Below are positions 27,084 to 34,400 of a stretch of 56,077 nucleotides of DNA, in pieces; within the stretch, counting starts at the first letter, position 1; each line of letters starts with the position of its first letter. The stretch lies in the NCBI GenBank assembly GCA_944393005.1, contig CALXYO010000003.1, positions 167,740-223,816 of the forward strand, read 5' to 3'. Below the pieces are notes generated by a model. The model was not told the origin of the DNA. It saw only the letters and a program-made list of their open reading frames with translations, and searched no databases. This DNA comes from an uncultured Spirochaetales bacterium (lineage in GTDB: Bacteria > Spirochaetota > Spirochaetia > Sphaerochaetales > Sphaerochaetaceae). The position numbers and the translations under genes are program-made.

Positions 27084-28023
27084 TAATATCCTCACAATTG
27101 ACAATCTTTATGTTGAAGACACAAGCACCGCAATCCTTGCGGGAGTGTCATTGTGCGTGAGAAAAGGGGAAAGAGTGGCTCTGGTCGGAGAGTCGGGCTG
27201 CGGCAAGACAATGACGCTGCGCACTCTGCTTCACATGCTGCCGGAGGATGTGAGGATAAGAAGCGGAAGCATACTTTTCAAAGGCACTGATGTGCTTTCA
27301 CTGAAGGGGAGAAAGAGGCGGGATCTTCTTTACAGACAGCTCGGTTTTGCCGGGCAGAACACATCCGAGAACCTTCATCCGCTTCTGAAAGTCGGCAGAC
27401 AGCTTACCGATTTCTACCGTGAAATCCGCAAATGCAGCAGGGCGGAAGCCCTGGAAAGGGCGGAAAAGCTCCTTGTCTCGCTTTCCCTTGATGACACGTC
27501 CAGGATCCTTTCTTCCTATCCGGGAGAGCTTTCGGGAGGTATGAGGCAGAGGGTGAGCATCGCCATCGCGCTGATGAATGAGACGGGATTCCTGATTGCG
27601 GATGAACCCACATCAGCACTTGATGCTGCAGTGAGGGTGCAGATAGAAGATCTGTACCTGAAGATCGCGCAGGAGACGCATATGGCAATGCTGCTGGTCA
27701 GCCATGACCTGAGCTTTGTGAGAAAACTTGCAGACAGGGTCTATGTGATGTATGCGGGAAAGATCGTGGAGGAAGGTCTTGCCGGTGAAATATTCTCATC
27801 TCCGTGTCATCCGTATACGAAGGCTCTGATAGCACTTTCGGACATAAGGAACAAAAGCCGTGATGAGGATCTTGACGAGCTGGGCGGCTATGTGCCGCGC
27901 GACGGGCGAGATGACCCCCGCTGCGCATTCCTTTCTCGCTGTGCCTCGAGCTGTGCTGAATGCACAAAGCCGCTTGAGTACAGGAAGCTTTCCCGGACCC
28001 ATTATGTGAGGTGCGTACTGTGA
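27076..28023 (+). CDS. Peptide ABC transporter ATPase, DppD/OppD-like
   Basis: 315 aa. ABC ATPase with Walker A GESGCGKTMTLR near residue 37, signature LSGGMRQRVSIAIAL near 152, Walker B LIADEPTSALDAAV, and switch histidine LLVSHDLSFV. The C-terminal region with HPYTKALIAL and a cysteine cluster (CAFLSRCASSCAEC) is the oligopeptide-transporter tail, which in this group may bind an Fe-S cluster. Overlaps the permease gene by 8 nt. Confidence 0.92.
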   Translation: MPDNILTIDNLYVEDTSTAILAGVSLCVRKGERVALVGESGCGKTMTLRTLLHMLPEDVRIRSGSILFKGTDVLSLKGRKRRDLLYRQLGFAGQNTSENLHPLLKVGRQLTDFYREIRKCSRAEALERAEKLLVSLSLDDTSRILSSYPGELSGGMRQRVSIAIALMNETGFLIADEPTSALDAAVRVQIEDLYLKIAQETHMAMLLVSHDLSFVRKLADRVYVMYAGKIVEEGLAGEIFSSPCHPYTKALIALSDIRNKSRDEDLDELGGYVPRDGRDDPRCAFLSRCASSCAECTKPLEYRKLSRTHYVRCVL

Positions 28024-28727
28024 GCATACTGAGCTGTGAGCATGTTGCGATGAAATTCAGGACAAGAGGAGATGAGAATACATTCAGCGCTCTGAAAGAT
28101 GTCAGCTTCCGCCTTGAAAAAGGGGAGAGTGCCGGTATAGTCGGTCCTTCCGGAAGCGGGAAATCGACTCTGGCGGAGATCCTCGGCGGTCTTGAGAAAC
28201 CCAGCAGCGGAGAAGTGTTTTTCAGGGGCAGAAGCCTTTCTTCAATGAAAGGAGATGAACTGAAGGATTTCCACAGGAATGTCCAGTATATTTTCCAGGA
28301 TCCGAAGGCGAGCATGAATCCTTTCTTCACCATAGCAAAGGTTCTCAGGGAACCTGTCAGGATAAACTTTCCCTCTCTCTCCGATGAAGTCATAAATGAA
28401 AGGATCGAAAGCCTTCTTGAGAGACTGTCCCTTCCATCATGGATTCTCAAGCGCAGACCGTATGAGCTGTCCGGCGGACAGGCACAGAGAATTGTCATAG
28501 CAAGGGCGCTGCTGCTGGAAAGCGAAGTCATAATAGCGGATGAGCCGACTTCCAGCCTTGATATTTCAGTGCAGGCCCAGATAATAAACCTGATGAGGCA
28601 TATCAGGAGGGACAGAGGCACGTCTTTCATCTTCATAAGCCATGATCTTGATCTTGTCCGCTACTTCTCCGACAGGGTCTACAGGATGGAGGACGGCGTC
28701 CTGAGAGAGGAGGATGCAGATGATTAA
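28020..28727 (+). CDS. Peptide ABC transporter ATPase, DppF/OppF-like
   Basis: 235 aa. Second ABC ATPase: Walker A GPSGSGKSTLAE near residue 43, Q-loop YIFQDPKASMNPFFT, signature LSGGQAQRIVIARAL near 152, Walker B IIADEPTSSLDISV, and FISHDLDLVRYF. It lacks the long C-terminal tail of DppF, so it is short for the group. Start chosen as the GTG at 28020, with GAGG 8 nt upstream and a GTGA overlap with the preceding stop. Confidence 0.9.
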   Translation: MSILSCEHVAMKFRTRGDENTFSALKDVSFRLEKGESAGIVGPSGSGKSTLAEILGGLEKPSSGEVFFRGRSLSSMKGDELKDFHRNVQYIFQDPKASMNPFFTIAKVLREPVRINFPSLSDEVINERIESLLERLSLPSWILKRRPYELSGGQAQRIVIARALLLESEVIIADEPTSSLDISVQAQIINLMRHIRRDRGTSFIFISHDLDLVRYFSDRVYRMEDGVLREEDADD

Positions 28728-29448
28728 GCTGACTGTCATAGGGGAGTGCAGCGGCGCTCCGCTTGCATCGCATGCAACGAGCTGCTATCTGGTGGAAGGT
28801 GAGAGCACTTCTCTCATTCTGGATATGGGATCGGCTTCGCTCTCGCTTCTGAAGGTGATAAGGAGTTTTGACGGCATTGAACATGTGGTGGTCTCGCATT
28901 TCCATCCGGACCATAGTGCAGACTGTGCTGTCGCTGTGTATGACAGGCTGATCGCGATGCAGTGCGGCAGGGATGTGAAGCCGCTGGTCTTCCATGCTCT
29001 GGAAGAAAGAGATCTCACTCTTCCCCCTTATTCCGGTTTCGTGAAGATCGATGAATGCAGCAGGGAGGAGATAGGGGAATTCTCCATCAGCTATATGAAG
29101 AGTGAGCATCCGGTTGACTGTCTTGCCGTCAAAGTGCAGGACAGGGATGGACATACTCTCGTATACACGGCAGACGGTGCACTTACAGACAGGCTTGTAT
29201 CATTCTCATCCGGTGCTGACATTCTCATTGCCGAATGTTCGTTCTACCCGGACATGGGAAACGGGGGTGCTGGACATATGAATGCAAATGATGTATGTAC
29301 ACTTGCAGTGAAAGCGGAACCTGACTGCCTGGTGCTGTCCCATCTTCCCGTTTACGGGGACCGCGGCATCATTTCCGATTACGTGAGGAAAAGATATGAG
29401 AAGGGAAAGGTTCTGCTTGCATCCCCTTATCTGGAGGTCAGCATATGA
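28720..29448 (+). CDS. MBL-fold metallo-hydrolase, RNase Z/phosphodiesterase-like
   Basis: 242 aa. The metal-binding motif VVSHFHPDHSADCAV (H-x-H-x-D-H) lies near residue 67, with later ligands in KSEHPVDCLAV, YTADGALTD, AECSF and VLSHLPVYG. The start MIKLTVIGECSGAPL with LEVEG-type strands is close to the RNase Z/AhpA group. Substrate unknown. GGAGG is 6 nt from the ATG at 28720 and the gene overlaps the ATPase gene by 8 nt, so it is part of the transporter operon. Confidence 0.85.
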   Translation: MIKLTVIGECSGAPLASHATSCYLVEGESTSLILDMGSASLSLLKVIRSFDGIEHVVVSHFHPDHSADCAVAVYDRLIAMQCGRDVKPLVFHALEERDLTLPPYSGFVKIDECSREEIGEFSISYMKSEHPVDCLAVKVQDRDGHTLVYTADGALTDRLVSFSSGADILIAECSFYPDMGNGGAGHMNANDVCTLAVKAEPDCLVLSHLPVYGDRGIISDYVRKRYEKGKVLLASPYLEVSI

Positions 29449-30032
29449 TTCAGAAACTTGTTTTCATCCGTCACGGACAGAGCCGGGCCAATGCAGAGCA
29501 TCTGCTTTCAGGCCATATGGACACACCTCTGACTGAAGAGGGCAGAAAAGAGCTTGAAAAACTGAGGAGAACTGTCTCATATCCTGAAACGGACCTTTAT
29601 TTCTGTTCTCCGCTCAGCCGTGCCCGCGACACTTTCTCAATCCTGCTGTCCCCGCACATCCCTGTTGTGAGTGATGAATACATAGAAATCAACTTCGCCT
29701 CTCTGGAAGGCTCATTTGTGGAAAGTCCGGAAGCCAGCCGCAGATACTTCAGGGACTGGGTCCATGACAGGAGACTTGCGGATGAGGAGACCTACAGTGA
29801 AGTCGCATCGCGCAGCGTGAAGGCGATGAACCACACGCTTGATATCCTGAAGGAGAAAGGCCTTTCAAGTGCGACGATCGTCTCCCACTCAGGTTTCCTG
29901 CGTGTCTACATCATAGAGACATTCTCCCTTGAGAGGGAAAGCTTCCTTGAGATTGAAGCACCGAACGGACTTGGATACATCTTCACGTATGAAGACGGAA
30001 AGCCTGTTTCATACTCTCCGATAGTCAGCTGA
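29445..30032 (+). CDS. Histidine phosphatase (phosphoglycerate-mutase-like)
   Basis: 195 aa. The catalytic motif FIRHGQSRANAEHLLSGHMD has the phospho-accepting histidine at about residue 9; the second arginine is in YFCSPLSRARDTF and the second histidine in IVSHSGFLRVY. This fits broad-specificity phosphatases such as CobC/PhoE more than cofactor-dependent PGAM. Joined to the metallo-hydrolase gene by ATGA and so last in the transporter operon. The 3' end overlaps the convergent GNAT gene by 8 nt. Confidence 0.85.
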   Translation: MIQKLVFIRHGQSRANAEHLLSGHMDTPLTEEGRKELEKLRRTVSYPETDLYFCSPLSRARDTFSILLSPHIPVVSDEYIEINFASLEGSFVESPEASRRYFRDWVHDRRLADEETYSEVASRSVKAMNHTLDILKEKGLSSATIVSHSGFLRVYIIETFSLERESFLEIEAPNGLGYIFTYEDGKPVSYSPIVS

Positions 30033-30516
30033 GCATCCGTTCAAACGCAAGGCGTTCATCTCCGTTTTCAAGATATATTGTCCCGCTTTCCCTGAAACCG
30101 TGTTTTTCCAGAAGATGGCGCATGATGACATTGTCGCGGTGCGTGTCTATCCTTATGTACGGACACTGCCGGGATGCATAGGAGAGGATGAAGCCGAGCA
30201 TCCCCCTGAGGCTTCCGTCCTGGGCCACACGGTGGATCACGATATACTCATCATCGTATTCCCATGAGCCGTCTGTTATGATGCTGTAGGTGGGTTCTTT
30301 CTCCTTTGCCATGTAGAACGTGCCGTGCGCAGCACCGTCATCGCCTTTCACGAGGTATACGCAGTTCTTCTCTATTTCCTCTTCCGTCGATTTCCTGTCT
30401 GGATAACCCTGAGGCCACTGCTTTGTGTTGCCGCAGCTCCTCATTATTTTCCTCGCCTCATCATACAGCGACATTATTGTTTCAATGTTTTCTATTTTAG
30501 CTCTTTCTATTTCCAT
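30025..30516 (-). CDS. GNAT-family N-acetyltransferase
   Basis: 163 aa. GNAT fold by pattern: MEIERAKIENIETIMSLYDE start, EYIVIHRVAQDGSLRGMLGF carrying a degenerate acetyl-CoA loop, then RIDTHRDNVIMRHLLEKHGFRESG typical of motif B. It probably acetylates a small molecule or amino acid. No Shine-Dalgarno site; a promoter ends 9 nt before the ATG. Confidence 0.8.
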   Translation of the reverse strand: MEIERAKIENIETIMSLYDEARKIMRSCGNTKQWPQGYPDRKSTEEEIEKNCVYLVKGDDGAAHGTFYMAKEKEPTYSIITDGSWEYDDEYIVIHRVAQDGSLRGMLGFILSYASRQCPYIRIDTHRDNVIMRHLLEKHGFRESGTIYLENGDERLAFERMLS

Positions 30517-30525
30517 GGTTTCAAC

Positions 30526-30554
30526 AGTATAATTGAAACAGTGTTGAGTGTAAT
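30526..30554 (-). promoter_or_regulatory. Promoter of the GNAT gene (leaderless type)
   Basis: On the reverse strand ATTACA (30549-30554), 17 nt, TATACT (30526-30531), 9 nt, ATG at 30516. The same spot on the forward strand reads TATAAT (30528-30533) and could serve the divergent FGGY-like gene. Confidence 0.5.
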
Positions 30555-30602
30555 CTTTCTTTTTGAAAGTTGTTTGGAAAAATGTACAGGAGGTATGATA
30601 TC

Positions 30603-31967
30603 TTGAAGAATCTCAATATTGAAATCTCAACAAAAAAGGTGAGCCTTTATACAGGTACAGTCAGAAACGATAGAATCGAACAGGAATGCGTATACAAAGC
30701 CAAGATCAACACCATTTACAATGACGGCACGCTTTCTGTTGATGTGGACGGACTTTTACGGGACATCATCAGCGGACTGAGGGAAGCCGGAAGCGTTGAC
30801 AGCATAACGGTGACAAGCATCCCGCATCTCCTTGTGGTCCTTGATGAGAATGACGAGATGCTCTTTCCATGTCTCTCCGCCAGGGATGAGAAAATCGAGA
30901 GGCTTGGAAGCAATGTGATCGATACGCGTCCGCTTTTTGATGAGTGCGGGCTTGTTCCTGAACGCTACAGCGCAGCCTATCAGCTGGCATCGCTCAGGAT
31001 CGAGGATGCGAAGCTCTTTGAGAGAGCCTTCTCTTTCATGTTCCTTGCCGACTACATCCGCTTCGTCCTCACCGGAGTGAAGGCAACCGATTCATCGCTT
31101 GCCCTTGCAAATGCCCTGACACTGAAGGATGGCATCACATGGAATGACAGGCTGTTTGAAAGCCTCGGCATAAGCAATCTGTTCCCCTCCATAAGCGAAA
31201 GCGGAAGTCTGCTCGGCATGCTTGAAGGCGGCATCGCAAAGGAAGCGGGGTATGATGCAGGTGTCTATTCAAATCCTGCGAATGCCGTGCTGCTTGCCAG
31301 TTCCATGCTGCATCCGGTCATGATGATCACAAGCTACCTTGGCGGACGGATCGGACTTGTGAACAATACGTTGATCGCCAATGATGATGTTTATGATGCA
31401 AACGGAAAGAACATAAAAGGCTGCGACGGAGAGAACATCCTGCTGTTCCCGTTCCGCGGTTATGAGCTTATAAGAAAGCTCAAGAGCCAGATGCCCGGAG
31501 GCACCAGTTTTGACACCATCGAGGATATCGCGCGCTCACACCGCACGTTTGACTATATTGACATAAGAGATGAGCGGCTTGGAAGGGGAAACAATATTGC
31601 GGAGACGGTGAATGTCATTCTCACAGAGAACGGCAAGGAGAGTGTGAGCAATGAGGAGGTCATAGGCCTTCTGTACAACTCCATCGCACGTTATGCTGTC
31701 GGCATGATCAGATTGCTTGACGAGCTGAATGAATCCTCTGCCGATGAGGTTCTGGTCATCGGCGGTGCTGCAAAGGATTATTATCTGAATTCCCTCATCA
31801 GCATGCACAGCGGAAAGAAAGTCTGCGCATCCGGTGGTTTCTTCTCTTCTACTTTCGCATCTCTTTACATGCTGAAGAAGAACGGTGAAGTGAACGACAG
31901 CCAGATTCTGCCTTATATAAAGAGGTCCTACGGAATGCTTACTTTCAGGAGAAAAGACGAAGAGTGA
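30603..31967 (+). CDS. FGGY carbohydrate-kinase-like protein, probably catalytically inactive
   Basis: 454 aa from a TTG at 30603, 9 nt after AGGAGG. The layout matches rhamnulokinase-type FGGY kinases: SITVTSIPHLLVVLDENDEM, LSARDEKIERL, FMFLADYIRFVLTGVKATDS near residue 150, and DEVLVIGGAAKDYYLNSLIS near 390. Key residues are missing. The N-terminal phosphate loop reads LNIEISTKKVSLY without the conserved Asp-x-Gly. The catalytic-base segment S-H-D-T-A-S-A-V reads S-N-P-A-N-A-V. The adenosine loop S-G-T-W-S reads SYLGGRIGL. I infer a pseudo-kinase, perhaps a sugar sensor or scaffold. Alternative: a very divergent enzyme of the ASKHA fold. Confidence 0.7.
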   Translation: MKNLNIEISTKKVSLYTGTVRNDRIEQECVYKAKINTIYNDGTLSVDVDGLLRDIISGLREAGSVDSITVTSIPHLLVVLDENDEMLFPCLSARDEKIERLGSNVIDTRPLFDECGLVPERYSAAYQLASLRIEDAKLFERAFSFMFLADYIRFVLTGVKATDSSLALANALTLKDGITWNDRLFESLGISNLFPSISESGSLLGMLEGGIAKEAGYDAGVYSNPANAVLLASSMLHPVMMITSYLGGRIGLVNNTLIANDDVYDANGKNIKGCDGENILLFPFRGYELIRKLKSQMPGGTSFDTIEDIARSHRTFDYIDIRDERLGRGNNIAETVNVILTENGKESVSNEEVIGLLYNSIARYAVGMIRLLDELNESSADEVLVIGGAAKDYYLNSLISMHSGKKVCASGGFFSSTFASLYMLKKNGEVNDSQILPYIKRSYGMLTFRRKDEE

Positions 31968-31992
31968 GTTCTGCTGAATGACATAGGGAAAG

Positions 31993-32016
31993 AGGAGCCG
32001 TTAAAGGCTCCTTTTT
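31993..32016 (+). terminator. Intrinsic terminator after the FGGY-like gene
   Basis: AGGAGCC, loop GTTAAA, GGCTCCT, followed by TTTT. Perfect 7-bp stem. It sits between two convergent genes and may also act, weakly, on the other strand. Confidence 0.75.
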
Positions 32017-32019
32017 CCG

Positions 32020-32607
32020 TCAGTATGGGAGTGTTACATATATCATTGTGCCGCAATGCGGGCAGGTGACATATATCCCTTGCCCATAGGAGGCTTCTCC
32101 GCTTATCACCTGAATGGAGCCGTCGTCATTGAATCTGAGGACTGAAGAGGTATCGATCTCGGCAAATGATGTGCCGCTGCGTCTCAGCATTGCCCTTTCG
32201 CTGTTTGAAAGCGATGGTGTGATGTAAATCATTTCCGGGGAGAGCTCCTCAATCATCTCATCATCCGCCGGAGTACTGAAAAGAATCAGGACAGGGGACT
32301 CAGTGCTGTATGAAAGAGAGAATAGGACACTGTCAATTTCCTCTTCATCTGCACCGTACATCATGATTATGTCGTTCCATCTGCTTTCAAGAAGAACTGT
32401 ATGATCGCTGAAGCGGTTGACGAAGAAGGTTCCATCAAGAACGCTCTTGTAGAAAACAGTGTCATCGACAATGAATTCATCACCACTTTCATTGCTGATG
32501 AGTGTGAAGCTTTCACAGTTCTGATCGGGAAGTATGAGATCCGCAGAGGCGGAAAGGGAGGAAAGCAGGAGTGCTGTCAGAATAATGGAAAGCAATGTTT
32601 TCTTCAT
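32020..32607 (-). CDS. Exported protein with a C-terminal CPHCG zinc-ribbon-like knuckle
   Basis: 195 aa. MKKTLLSIILTALLLSSLSASA is a signal peptide with cleavage near ASA. The body is rich in Asp and Ser without a family I know. Near the C-terminus VTCPHCGTMIYVTLPY contains a single C-x2-C; a second cysteine pair is absent, so a full zinc ribbon is not formed within the monomer. GGAG is 5 nt before the ATG. Follows nagB on the same strand after 72 bp. Confidence 0.65.
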   Translation of the reverse strand: MKKTLLSIILTALLLSSLSASADLILPDQNCESFTLISNESGDEFIVDDTVFYKSVLDGTFFVNRFSDHTVLLESRWNDIIMMYGADEEEIDSVLFSLSYSTESPVLILFSTPADDEMIEELSPEMIYITPSLSNSERAMLRRSGTSFAEIDTSSVLRFNDDGSIQVISGEASYGQGIYVTCPHCGTMIYVTLPY

Positions 32608-32679
32608 ATTTTCTCCATATGAAAACCAGCGGGAAATGTCAGGAAAACATGGAACCGGGATTGCCGGTTCCTGTGAAAT

Positions 32680-33432
32680 TCAATATGTTCTTCCGTCAGA
32701 GAAGATGAGTGATGATGACTGCCTGTCAAGATAAAGCGAACAGTCGTAGGCCCTTCTCAGCACCGCAGCGGGGGAGAGAAGCGATATGTCATCGAAAAGA
32801 CATCCCGCGACCGCCTTAGCCTTTCTCTGGTCCGGACATGATACGATGATGTGCTTTGATGTCATGATCTCGTTTATGGACATCGTGATGGCTTTGTGGG
32901 GGACCATGTCCAGATTCTGGAACCATCCTTCGCTCACCTGCTGCCTTCTGGACCTTTTCTGAAGTTCGACGACGATGTAGGGATCAGTGGTGTCAAGATC
33001 GGCCGGAGGATCATTGAAGGCGAGGTGTCCGTTTTCCCCGATGCAGATGAATGCGACATCCAGAGGATGGCTTTTCATTGTCTCGTTGAGTTCCTTCAGC
33101 GTTCTTTCAAGATTCTTCTCCTCAGGATCGATGGGCGTGTAGCTTTTGACCTTTCCGATTGATGAGAAAAGATACTCCCTGATGAAAAACTGGCTGCTTG
33201 CCGTTGATTCCGGATCAAGTCCGATGAATTCATCGAGATGGAATATGTTGACCTTTGACCAGTCGATATCCTGCTTTGCAAGGTTGAAGAGTGTGTCGAC
33301 CTGGCTTTTGCCGGTTACGAAGACCACGTTGGCCTCTCCTCTGGCATGCACCGCCTCATTTATATAAGCGGCGCCTTCCTTTGCGGCGCATAATCCGATT
33401 TCCTTCTTTGAATCGCAAATGGTCACTCTCAT
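32680..33432 (-). CDS. nagB: Glucosamine-6-phosphate deaminase/6-phosphogluconolactonase family
   Basis: 250 aa, a normal length for NagB. Converts glucosamine-6-phosphate to fructose-6-phosphate and ammonia. NIFHLDEFIGLDPESTASSQ near residue 63 and FICIGENGHLAFNDPPADL near 130 carry the catalytic Asp, Glu and His. HKAITMSINEIMTSKHIIV also fits. Some relatives are lactonases or sugar-phosphate isomerases, but the G-E-N-G-H-L-A-F-N-D-P motif is that of NagB. GGAGG lies 10 nt before the ATG. No nagA is seen nearby. Confidence 0.88.
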   Translation of the reverse strand: MRVTICDSKKEIGLCAAKEGAAYINEAVHARGEANVVFVTGKSQVDTLFNLAKQDIDWSKVNIFHLDEFIGLDPESTASSQFFIREYLFSSIGKVKSYTPIDPEEKNLERTLKELNETMKSHPLDVAFICIGENGHLAFNDPPADLDTTDPYIVVELQKRSRRQQVSEGWFQNLDMVPHKAITMSINEIMTSKHIIVSCPDQRKAKAVAGCLFDDISLLSPAAVLRRAYDCSLYLDRQSSSLIFSDGRTY

Positions 33433-33490
33433 TTTCCATATTCCTCCACGAGGAAAAGTACCGAATTGAAGAATTTATGACAAGGGTTAA

Positions 33491-33517
33491 TTTACAAGTT
33501 TGAAAATTTAGTATACT
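33491..33517 (+). promoter_or_regulatory. Candidate promoter of tRNA-Arg
   Basis: TTTACA (33491-33496) and TATACT (33512-33517), spacer 15 nt, which is short. The predicted start is about 6 nt before the mature tRNA. Confidence 0.4.
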
Positions 33518-33529
33518 CTCTGTCTTGTT

Positions 33530-33603
33530 GGTCCCATAGCTCAGCTGGATAGAGCACTTCCCTCCTAAGGAAGGGGTCGCGCGTTCGAATCGCGCTGGGG
33601 CCA
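33530..33603 (+). tRNA. tRNA-Arg, anticodon CCT (reads AGG)
   Basis: 74 nt. Acceptor arm GGTCCCA pairs with TGGGGCC (one G-U); the D arm is AGCTCAGCTGGATAGAGC; the anticodon stem CTTCC/GGAAG encloses loop CTCCTAA with CCT at the anticodon position; the T arm is GCGCG TTCGAAT CGCGC. The discriminator base is A and CCA is not encoded. AGG is a common arginine codon in the genes around it, so this tRNA is needed. Ten nt further on begins the NusG-paralogue gene. Confidence 0.95.
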
Positions 33604-33613
33604 CTTTTTGTAT

Positions 33614-34258
33614 ATGAATTATTACGTGCTGGCCTGCCAGAGCGGCAGGGAAGAGAGAAATATAAGGCTGCTGGAGAAAACGGTCGCAAGGGATTATCCC
33701 GGCAGCTACATTGCCGCTTATTCTCCTGTCAGGGAAAGCAGGGAATTCTGTGCAAAGAAATGGTCAGTCAAAATCCGTCCTCTTCTTCCCGGCTATATAA
33801 TAGCGGTGTGCGAGAGGGAACTGTGGCGTATCCAGAAAGATATTTTCCTCATGTCCGACACCAATTACGGTTTTCTCAGGAATGCTGACGGCTCATATGA
33901 ACTGAAGGGGAGCGATGAACGTTTTGCCATGTGGGTCGAATCCAATCACGGATATATAAAGCCTTCAAAGGTTGTCCTTGACAAAAGAAAGCTGTCCCCG
34001 GATGAGAAAATAAGGGTAATATCAGGGCCCATGAAGGATCTAAGCGGAAAGATCATCTCCGTATACAAGGGAGTGAGGGTTAATGTCGAGGTGTCGTTCC
34101 TGGGCGAGGTTAAACGTCTGACGCTGCCGATTGACATAGTCGACACAATAGAGGATGAGCTTGCCGGGGCAGACAGGGACAGTCTTTTCCGAGCTCCGGA
34201 TGATGAGGATGCTGTGCCGGAGTCTTCAGAATCTTCTCAGAAGTGCGGCGGAGAGTGA
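33614..34258 (+). CDS. loaP: NusG paralogue, LoaP/RfaH-type transcription antiterminator
   Basis: 214 aa. N-terminal NGN domain: MNYYVLACQSGREERNI, then AAYSPVRESREFCAKKW and RPLLPGYIIAVC near residue 60. C-terminal KOW domain: KIRVISGPMKDLSGKIISVY near 135 and GEVKRLTLPIDIVDTI. An acidic tail follows. Specialised NusG proteins of this kind (LoaP, RfaH, UpxY) bind paused polymerase and suppress termination within long polysaccharide or antibiotic operons. The two export genes downstream support that role. The ATG lies 10 nt after the tRNA and has no Shine-Dalgarno site, so translation probably follows tRNA 3' processing. Confidence 0.85.
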   Translation: MNYYVLACQSGREERNIRLLEKTVARDYPGSYIAAYSPVRESREFCAKKWSVKIRPLLPGYIIAVCERELWRIQKDIFLMSDTNYGFLRNADGSYELKGSDERFAMWVESNHGYIKPSKVVLDKRKLSPDEKIRVISGPMKDLSGKIISVYKGVRVNVEVSFLGEVKRLTLPIDIVDTIEDELAGADRDSLFRAPDDEDAVPESSESSQKCGGE

Positions 34259-34308
34259 GGAGGCTGACTCTCATAACGACAGCCGGATTCCTTTTCTGCC
34301 GAAATATG

Positions 34309-34328
34309 ACAGTGGATGCGCGTCCTGT
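34309..34328 (+). other. Hairpin in the leader of the polysaccharide-export genes
   Basis: ACA-GT-GGAT-GCGC-GTCC-TGT: a 7-bp stem with a 2-nt bulge and a tetraloop, in the 142-nt gap between the LoaP-like gene and the OPX gene. LoaP proteins are known to need a small RNA hairpin in the leader of their target operon. This is a candidate by position only. I did not recognise a consensus. Confidence 0.3.
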
Positions 34329-34400
34329 GAAATTATTGAGTAAATTCCTCATCCCTGATAGACTCATTTACGGTAAATTTTCAATTTAAGGAATGTTGCA

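Noticed and set aside
33356..33689. Reverse-strand ORFs across the tRNA, one starting MAPARFERATPSLGG
   Set aside because: This is the well-known spurious translation of the antisense of a tRNA gene.
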